The notes under the pieces were generated by a model. The model made no database searches, was not told the origin of the DNA, and was given only the letters and a program-made list of their open reading frames with translations. Of a stretch of 64,000 nucleotides of DNA, positions 58,673-64,000 are shown in pieces (positions within the stretch are counted from its first letter, which is position 1; the number at the start of each line of letters is the position of its first letter). A program made the position numbers and the translations under genes. This DNA is from JBMNEH01 sp050948665 (GTDB lineage Bacteria; Bacillota; Clostridia; Christensenellales; UMGS416): contig JBMNEH010000001.1 in NCBI GenBank assembly GCA_050948665.1, positions 1,798,001 through 1,862,000 on the forward strand. Direction: 5' to 3'.

Positions 58673-58826
58673 CACATTCCTGTACGTTTCCGTTGTTATG
58701 TAAAATCCGGTCGACCGGTGCAAAGTCCGTGTTTTCGGTGTGTTGGATATGCCGCATTTCCCTTTCGATCCGCTTACGGCAATGAGCCATTTCGACGGTT
58801 CAATATTTCGAAAACACCACAAGCCG

Positions 58827-58858
58827 CGAAAAAGTGGCCGGAGCAAAATACTCCGGCC
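58827..58858 (-). terminator. terminator of the DUF5711-CvpA-esterase operon
   Basis: GGCCGGAG / CTCCGGCC arms with a seven-base loop, followed on the minus strand by ACTTTTTCG, 24 bases after the esterase stop. Confidence 0.8.
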
Positions 58859-58882
58859 GATCTCAGACGCCTTCTAAGTGAC

Positions 58883-59743
58883 CTAAATATGCTTCCGAAT
58901 ATACTCCAGTATCAACTCATGAAGGCGGACACTCCAGAATGGGCCTTCATGGGGTGCATCTTCCACACATATCATGGACGCGGAATACCCGTTTTCTTTC
59001 AGTTTTTTGTACATTTCCGTTCCCTGCGAATAAGGAACAACAGGATCTGCGCTTCCATGGATCAACAAAACGGGGGGGAAGTCCTTCCCGGGAGTGACAT
59101 AGCTTACAGGGCTCATTCTCTCCAGCACATCTATATGCTCCATTACCGGACCGCCGCATAGTTCATAGAACAGCGCGCCGGGAACGTCCTGTTCGGGAGT
59201 GTAGAGGGGTTTTGCCATGCCGGGAAGATTGGTCGGGCCAAAGCACTCTACCACACAGTTTACCTTGGAATCCACCTCCAGGTTTTCCCCCACATCAAAC
59301 TGCTTTTCGTCGCCGGTGACCGCCACCAGCAACGCCGTGTTCCCTCCGGAAGAAGTACCCCAAAAGCAGATATGTGCCGGGTCAATATGATAGGTCTCCG
59401 CGTTCGCCTTCAAAAAGCGTATTGCGGATTTCGTGTCCTCCAAGAAAGCCGGGAAGGGATTCCCCTCTAAGGCATTACGATGGGTCAGCGTTGCGACAAC
59501 AAAACCCGCCTGTGCGTACCGGGAAAGCTGGGGGATCTCATAGTTCACATTGGGAAATGTCCAGGCGCTGCCTTGGAGGAAAACGATCAGCGGATACCTC
59601 CGCATGTCCCCCTCAAAAGTCCAGGGGCGTATAATCTGCATTTTCAGTTCTTTTCCGTCGGGGGCGGCAAATACTACGTCGGGACAAATTTCCGCCAGAT
59701 GCTCCATCAAGGGATCTTGGGGAATGGTCAGAATTTCCTTCAT
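58883..59743 (-). CDS. alpha/beta-hydrolase esterase (BD-FAE type)
   Basis: 286-residue esterase without signal peptide. Oxyanion region LIVFLQGSAWTFPN (HGG-like loop replaced by QGSAW), nucleophile elbow WGTSSGGNTALL, Asp in HGSADPVVPYSQG and His in EDAPHEGPFW complete the triad. Resembles carbohydrate acetyl or feruloyl esterases of the BD-FAE group and would suit removal of acetyl groups from plant oligosaccharides. GGAGG nine bases before the start; it follows the CvpA gene by 22 bases. Confidence 0.88.
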   Translation of the reverse strand: MKEILTIPQDPLMEHLAEICPDVVFAAPDGKELKMQIIRPWTFEGDMRRYPLIVFLQGSAWTFPNVNYEIPQLSRYAQAGFVVATLTHRNALEGNPFPAFLEDTKSAIRFLKANAETYHIDPAHICFWGTSSGGNTALLVAVTGDEKQFDVGENLEVDSKVNCVVECFGPTNLPGMAKPLYTPEQDVPGALFYELCGGPVMEHIDVLERMSPVSYVTPGKDFPPVLLIHGSADPVVPYSQGTEMYKKLKENGYSASMICVEDAPHEGPFWSVRLHELILEYIRKHI

Positions 59744-59765
59744 ATTTTATTACCTCCAAATACGT

Positions 59766-60497
59766 TTATGCCGCCACATAGCCCCTAAAGAACGGCAACA
59801 GGAAGTTGCTATCCAAAAAGAGCCGGCAGCAAACCGAATCATCCACCAAATCATAAATAATGGCAATCGGCAGATAGCTTTGCACCACCGGTAACAGCAG
59901 AAACAGCACGTTTAAAAGCACGTAGCCGGTGGCCAGGCCCATCACCGCGCCGGCAGGCCCGTCCAGTATCCGTAGTTTGGGAAAACGAAACACACTGTCA
60001 CATCCCCGGATAATCAGAACGCTGACGGTAAAAGCCAAGGCATAAACCGCAGTGAAGCTCACAAGGTTGATCGTCATGTGAGCAACCGTGTAACTCAGAT
60101 AATGCCCCAATGTCTCAGCTCCGAACGGGGCAAATATCGCATGCTCCACGTTTTCCGTGAAGACCCTCGCAAGGTGAGCCGGCAGGGGCATCATCGGATC
60201 CGTCCATTCCCCGGCGGTAATTCTCTCCAGCAGTACAGAGGATACCTTTCCGGCACGAAGACCGGAAACTCGGATCCCGCCCAGCATTTCTGACCCTTCC
60301 GCATAATAGAGAAGCTGTTTGAGTATCTCTCCATCACTAGCTATGCTCCGAGCGGTCAGCCCGAAGAAAAGCGCGGCAATCAAAAGGCATACCAGTCCAG
60401 CGGCGGACATGGAGGTTGCTCGAATCAACCCCTGGTACCAGCCCACAAGCGCCATCAGTGTCAAAAAGCCGAGTACCGCCAAGTCAATCAAATTCAT
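59766..60497 (-). CDS. CvpA-family membrane protein
   Basis: 243-residue membrane protein of the CvpA (colicin V production) family: NLIDLAVLGFLTLMALVGWYQGL, given by its core LMALVGWYQGLIRAT, is the family start, and RILDGPAGAVMGLATGYVLL is the conserved later helix. Four hydrophobic segments with a soluble loop of about 90 residues between the first two and the last two, longer than in E. coli CvpA. Function in general is linked to envelope integrity. It begins one base after the DUF5711 stop. Confidence 0.85.
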   Translation of the reverse strand: MNLIDLAVLGFLTLMALVGWYQGLIRATSMSAAGLVCLLIAALFFGLTARSIASDGEILKQLLYYAEGSEMLGGIRVSGLRAGKVSSVLLERITAGEWTDPMMPLPAHLARVFTENVEHAIFAPFGAETLGHYLSYTVAHMTINLVSFTAVYALAFTVSVLIIRGCDSVFRFPKLRILDGPAGAVMGLATGYVLLNVLFLLLPVVQSYLPIAIIYDLVDDSVCCRLFLDSNFLLPFFRGYVAA

Positions 60498-60498
60498 G

Positions 60499-61626
60499 TC
60501 AATCCCCCGGTTTCATACAGGAGAAAACACCGTTATCCTGCCGGGCTACCAGAGCATGTATACCCTCCAAGCTGATAAGCTCCTGAATAGGCTGCGGAGC
60601 GACGAAGCTGTTCTTTACTTTTCCGGTAAAGGTGAGGACTTCATACCTGGCCTGGTCGGCGGCAATAATAAATTTTCTTTCCAGCGCTGCCCAACGTATC
60701 CCAACGGATACATCAAAGACATTATCCGTAACAGTTGTCCCATCCATTCTCAGGTAACGCAGCTTGCCCAGCGGCGCCTTCTCCGCAGAAAGTCCCGCCG
60801 GCGCCATAACCAGCTCCAACACGCCTTCATTGCAGGCTCCGTCCAGCCTTTCCCAGCCGTACACACCGGTTTTTTGAATCAGATTGCCCGCCAGATCATA
60901 CAGGTAGAGATTGTCCGTACCCAAAAGGTACACGGTATTAATTCCTGCATAACAATCCGTGATCACATCATTGGAAACGGTGATTGTCACAAGCAAGGAC
61001 TGTCCGGGGTGAAACACTTTCAGGTGGCTTGTCACCTGATTATAGAACACGTCCGTTACCGCAGCCCACAAATAGGAGCTGTTCTCTCCAAAAAAACGCA
61101 TGGCGTTTACGGCTTGATCCGGAAATTGAATTTTCTGTATTAAACTTCCGCTGACAGCTTTATAAATGTAAATATCCCGCTGCCCATTCTCCTCGCAAAG
61201 CAAGGCAAAAGAATCCGAACCGCAGGCCATCGCCTCTACTCTTCCCGGAGGAGACATATGCTGGAGCAGCGTACCGGCTGAGTTGAACACAATAACCCGC
61301 TGATCGGACCATACTGCGGTCAGACTTTCACTGGCAGCTGCTCGGCTGCCGGTCTCTGGCAGAGCAATACTCCAGATATCCTCAAAGGCATCGCTCTTCC
61401 GCGTCAGTACCGTGCCATCCACCACGATCAAGCCATTTGGGGTCGAAAAAATAGCGGCGTCTTCTTCCTGGGTAGTAAAGGTGATGCCGTCCTGCGGAAA
61501 GGGAATCGGGCGAAAAAAAAGAAAATATACCAAAGCGATCACGCCCACCAGCAACACCAGCAGTATCGCAAGGAGCAGTCCGTTGCTGTTGTTTCGAGGG
61601 CCTCCGGAGGGCTTGCGTATCGACAT
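60499..61626 (-). CDS. DUF5711-type membrane-anchored beta-propeller-like protein
   Basis: 375 residues: short basic N-terminus (SIRKPSGGPRNNSNG), one membrane helix (about 16-38, LLLAILLVLLVGVIALVYFLF) and an extracytoplasmic part built of repeating beta units (IVVDGTVLTRK, VIVFNSAGTLLQH, IYIYKAVSGSLIQK, LYLYDLAGNLIQK) that look like a propeller. This matches DUF5711 proteins of clostridia; function unknown. The start at 61626 is chosen because GGAGG is five bases upstream and the promoter lies over the first codons of the longer frame. First gene of the DUF5711-CvpA-esterase unit. Confidence 0.82.
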   Translation of the reverse strand: MSIRKPSGGPRNNSNGLLLAILLVLLVGVIALVYFLFFRPIPFPQDGITFTTQEEDAAIFSTPNGLIVVDGTVLTRKSDAFEDIWSIALPETGSRAAASESLTAVWSDQRVIVFNSAGTLLQHMSPPGRVEAMACGSDSFALLCEENGQRDIYIYKAVSGSLIQKIQFPDQAVNAMRFFGENSSYLWAAVTDVFYNQVTSHLKVFHPGQSLLVTITVSNDVITDCYAGINTVYLLGTDNLYLYDLAGNLIQKTGVYGWERLDGACNEGVLELVMAPAGLSAEKAPLGKLRYLRMDGTTVTDNVFDVSVGIRWAALERKFIIAADQARYEVLTFTGKVKNSFVAPQPIQELISLEGIHALVARQDNGVFSCMKPGD

Positions 61627-61654
61627 CATTTCCTCCCGTTTCTGTCTTTCCGCC

Positions 61655-61683
61655 ATTATATCGTAGATATTCTTCTTTTGCAA
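61655..61683 (-). promoter_or_regulatory. promoter for DUF5711-CvpA-esterase
   Basis: Minus-strand TTGCAA and TATAAT with a 17-base spacer; predicted start about 22 bases before the ATG at 61626. Confidence 0.75.
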
Positions 61684-61746
61684 TCCGGCCTTGCAGGAAT
61701 AGCCGTTTATATGTCGAAATAAATTTGATACGGCAGGGGGTATTGT

Positions 61747-62553
61747 ATGAGGCTTTCCTTTTCAACGCTAGGTTGTCCGGGTTGGGATTGGGCGACCATA
61801 CTGACACAAGCTTCTTCCATGGGCTTTGACGGTATAGAACTACGGGGCATCGGCGATGAAATGCGCCTGGCAAGGCTGGATATATTCTCTACCGAAAGAC
61901 TGAAAAATACCATGGCGGAAATGGCGGATAACGGGCTGGCCTTTTCTTGCTTAGATACTTCCTGTAATTTCCATGAAACAGAAAAGCTAGCCGATACCTT
62001 TGCGGAAGCACGTGAAACAATTGAACTGGCGTACCGGGTCGGCTGCCCTTATATCCGCGTTTTCGGAGATAAGATCCTTCCCGGGGAAACCGTGGAACAA
62101 GCAACGGCCCGTGTAGGTCAGGAGTTGGCGCGCATGGGCGAAATGACACGAGGCAGTCGGGTAAAGGTATTGCTGGAGACCCATGGTGATTTTTCCAGCG
62201 GCGCCCGGTGCAGAATGATCATGGAAGCTGCCGCCTCAGAAAGTGTTGGACTGCTTTGGGACACCCACCACCCCTACAAATTCTCCGGGGAATCCATGGA
62301 GGATACTTGGGGACTAATCTCCCCCTGGGTATACCACACCCACTTTAAGGATTCTCGGGGCCCCTGGAAAGCACACCGGCTCTGCAACATGGGACAGGGG
62401 GATCTGCCCCTTCCCTCTCTCCTCCGGGTTCTACGGGAGGGCGGATACATCGGTTGGTACTCCTATGAACATGAGAAACGCTGGCATCCCGATCTGTCCG
62501 AACCAGAAACCGCTTTCCCTGAATTTCTTGCTTATATGCGTACCCACGAATAA
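61747..62553 (+). CDS. sugar phosphate isomerase/epimerase-type TIM barrel
   Basis: 268-residue protein of the xylose isomerase-like/AP endonuclease 2 superfamily. Start FSTLGCPGWDW, then GFDGIELRGIG, metal-site candidates Glu in VLLETHGDFSSG, Asp in LLWDTHHPYKFSG, His in YHTHFKDSRG and Glu in GWYSYEHEKRWHP. Family members isomerise or epimerise sugars and inositols. AGGGGG six bases before the ATG. It is divergent from DUF5711 and precedes a GNAT gene by 52 bases. Confidence 0.88.
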   Translation: MRLSFSTLGCPGWDWATILTQASSMGFDGIELRGIGDEMRLARLDIFSTERLKNTMAEMADNGLAFSCLDTSCNFHETEKLADTFAEARETIELAYRVGCPYIRVFGDKILPGETVEQATARVGQELARMGEMTRGSRVKVLLETHGDFSSGARCRMIMEAAASESVGLLWDTHHPYKFSGESMEDTWGLISPWVYHTHFKDSRGPWKAHRLCNMGQGDLPLPSLLRVLREGGYIGWYSYEHEKRWHPDLSEPETAFPEFLAYMRTHE

Positions 62554-62605
62554 TTTTTAAATTTCCATATGGATTCATATAATTTATAAAGGTAGAGGTG
62601 CGACT

Positions 62606-63733
62606 ATGGTAACAATTATTCCTGTAACAAACAAAAGGCAACTGGGTCTTTTTGTGGACCTTCCGGACAAACTCTTCCATGACGACCCTACTTTCGTTCC
62701 CCTCCTTCGGGATTCCGAGATTGAGGTGCTGGACAAAGCCAGAAACCCCGCAAGAGCGTTTTGTGAATGGGAGATGTATCTGGCTTATAAGAACGGCAAG
62801 CCCGTTGGTCGGGTCTGCGCCCTGCTTAACAAGGCCTATAATGAAAAGTGGAACCAAAACCGGGTGCGTTTCTGCCGACTTGACTTTATTGACGATGCCG
62901 AGGTAGCCGACGCCCTGATGGAAAAGGTGAGCGACTTCGCCAGAGCCAAAGGCGCTGCAGAGCTTCAGGGGCCTATTGGCTTCTGCGATTTTGACCCGGA
63001 AGGAATGCAGGTTGAGGGTTTTCAGGAACGCAATCTCATGATTACCCTTTTTACCCCGCCCTATTACCCCCAGCATATGGACAGAATGGGCTTTAAAAAA
63101 GATGTGGATTGGGTGGAATATCAGCTTCCCGTACCCAAGGAAGGGATCCCCCGGGTAAAAAAAGTATCCGACTATGTATTGAAGCGTTCAGGTCTTCATG
63201 TTATGGAATTCAAAAAACCCAAGGACGTCATTAGAAGCGGCGCCGCCAAGGAAATACTCGATTTGGTAGATGTTGCATATGCTCCTCTGTACGGCACTGT
63301 ACCCATCACCGAAGAAATGAAGCAAATGTACATCAATCAGTATTTCTCCATGCTGAATCTGGACTACCTGGTTGTGCTGGCAGATGAAAACAACCATGTA
63401 AAAGCCTTCGGTCTGGCAGTTCCCGGACTGGAAAGGGCATTAAAGAAAACTCGGGGAAAAATATTCCCCTTCGGCTGGATCCTGCTGCTCCCTGAGATGA
63501 AAAGAAGTAAACATCTTGATTTGCTTTTGGTGGCAGTCACTCCGGAACTTCAGGGCAGGGGGTTGAACTCCGTATTGCTGGCGCTAGTGAACGAGCGCGC
63601 AATTAAAAACGGGATCGAATATGCCGAAACCGGGCCTAACCTTGAAACGAACTTAAAAGTACAGGAACAGTGGAAAATGGTGGAAGGCGCTCGCCAGCAC
63701 AAGCGTCGCCGCTGTTATGTAAGGAGCGTATAA
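62606..63733 (+). CDS. GNAT-fold N-acetyltransferase-like protein
   Basis: 375-residue protein with a GNAT-type acetyl-CoA region near the end (LLVAVTPELQGRGLNSVLLALVNERA, core VTPELQGRGLNSVL, the Q-x-x-G-x-G/A pattern) and a longer N-terminal half (LLNKAYNEKW, IGFCDFDPEGMQVEGF) that may be a second degenerate GNAT unit. Substrate unknown. GAGGTG is upstream of the ATG and its stop overlaps the next start as TAATG. Confidence 0.82.
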   Translation: MVTIIPVTNKRQLGLFVDLPDKLFHDDPTFVPLLRDSEIEVLDKARNPARAFCEWEMYLAYKNGKPVGRVCALLNKAYNEKWNQNRVRFCRLDFIDDAEVADALMEKVSDFARAKGAAELQGPIGFCDFDPEGMQVEGFQERNLMITLFTPPYYPQHMDRMGFKKDVDWVEYQLPVPKEGIPRVKKVSDYVLKRSGLHVMEFKKPKDVIRSGAAKEILDLVDVAYAPLYGTVPITEEMKQMYINQYFSMLNLDYLVVLADENNHVKAFGLAVPGLERALKKTRGKIFPFGWILLLPEMKRSKHLDLLLVAVTPELQGRGLNSVLLALVNERAIKNGIEYAETGPNLETNLKVQEQWKMVEGARQHKRRRCYVRSV

Positions 63734-64000
63734 TGGCTTGTTATTATGTGGATTCCTATCTGGGCAATGATAATTTCTCAGGCACTTCTCCGGAGGCTCC
63801 CTGGTATTCTCTGAACAAAGCAAACAGTGTCATGCTGCAGCCAGGTGACTCTCTGCTTTTCCGCAGAGGCGGGGTTTGGGTCGGAAAGCTTTCTCCAAAG
63901 GGTTCCGGAACGGAAGGCGCCCCCATTACGCTTGGTGCTTACAGTGAAGGAGCTAAGCCCTGCATTTGCGGTGGGGGCCGCAGCGGTATGGAGGAGGGAA
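63733..64000 (+). CDS. right-handed beta-helix / pectate-lyase-like protein, cut by window edge
   Basis: 89 codons are visible with no stop. The start MACYYVDSYLGNDNFSGTSP followed by WYSLNKANSVMLQPGDSLLF and RRGGVWVGKLSPKGSGTEG is the N-terminal pattern of large secreted or surface parallel beta-helix proteins and polysaccharide lyase-like enzymes, though here no signal peptide precedes it. The ATG overlaps the GNAT stop. Catalytic class cannot be judged from the fragment. Confidence 0.75.
   Translation, partial: MACYYVDSYLGNDNFSGTSPEAPWYSLNKANSVMLQPGDSLLFRRGGVWVGKLSPKGSGTEGAPITLGAYSEGAKPCICGGGRSGMEEG

Noticed and set aside
1..64000. tRNA, rRNA, insertion sequence, prophage or CRISPR elements
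   Set aside because: None could be recognised on either strand by eye; a tRNA or Rfam scan would settle small RNAs.

Overview
The window looks like chromosomal DNA of an anaerobic, low-to-mid GC Bacillota bacterium, most likely class Clostridia; I would not go below class with confidence. The grounds are strong GGAGG ribosome binding sites, TTGACA/TATAAT-type promoters, the NfeD-FloA pair, a YabE-like 3D-domain protein next to rsmA, a class A penicillin-binding protein, and an electron-bifurcating NfnAB-type flavoenzyme typical of strict anaerobes. I see no rRNA, tRNA, CRISPR array, insertion sequence, phage gene or integrase. About 59 genes are supported, including one cut at each window edge and one clear pseudogene.

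Layout. 1-7.6 kb (minus strand): a housekeeping block, yicC-gmk-rpoZ followed by coaBC-priA-def-fmt-rlmN, tightly overlapped. 7.7-11 kb: an Ogg-type DNA glycosylase, then an XRE-cupin regulator with an AMP-forming acyl-CoA ligase. 11-16.6 kb: a decayed AraC regulator diverging from a five-gene oxidoreductase operon that begins with an AroD-like TIM barrel. 16.6-22.3 kb: YabE-like protein, rsmA, a glutamine-amidotransferase-like hydrolase with ridA, and an unusually long rho. 22.6-28.1 kb: NfeD-FloA, a DMT transporter, uppP, a HAD protein and tcdA. 28.2-31.4 kb: a tandem PII-like protein with a DUF1538 membrane protein behind a folded-looking leader, and rpiB. 31.6-40.7 kb: class A PBP, a CNNM/CorC-type protein, pepF, and a small membrane protein-Usp-MFS operon.

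40.7-50.8 kb: a LacI-type regulator with a visible operator, YebC, a metallophosphoesterase, glycerate kinase, a WYL regulator, the nfnA-nfnB-hydroxyacid dehydrogenase operon and a MATE exporter. 51-64 kb: a carbohydrate and surface region with two GH30 glycosidases, an aldo-keto reductase, an ADP-ribosylglycohydrolase-PHP-GH30 operon, a CAT/E2-fold acyltransferase, a DUF5711-CvpA-esterase operon, a sugar isomerase-type TIM barrel, a GNAT protein and the start of a beta-helix protein.

Most unusual parts: (1) the DUF1538/PII-like operon, in which both proteins are internally duplicated and which is preceded by about 140 nt of leader that can form a 5-prime hairpin and a pseudoknot; (2) the five-gene redox cluster with its dead AraC regulator; (3) the ADP-ribosylglycohydrolase-PHP-GH30 operon; (4) the LacI-type gene with an 18-bp operator over its own start. 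Many start codons were moved from the longest open frame to the codon with a Shine-Dalgarno sequence, and in several cases a promoter between the two confirms the choice.
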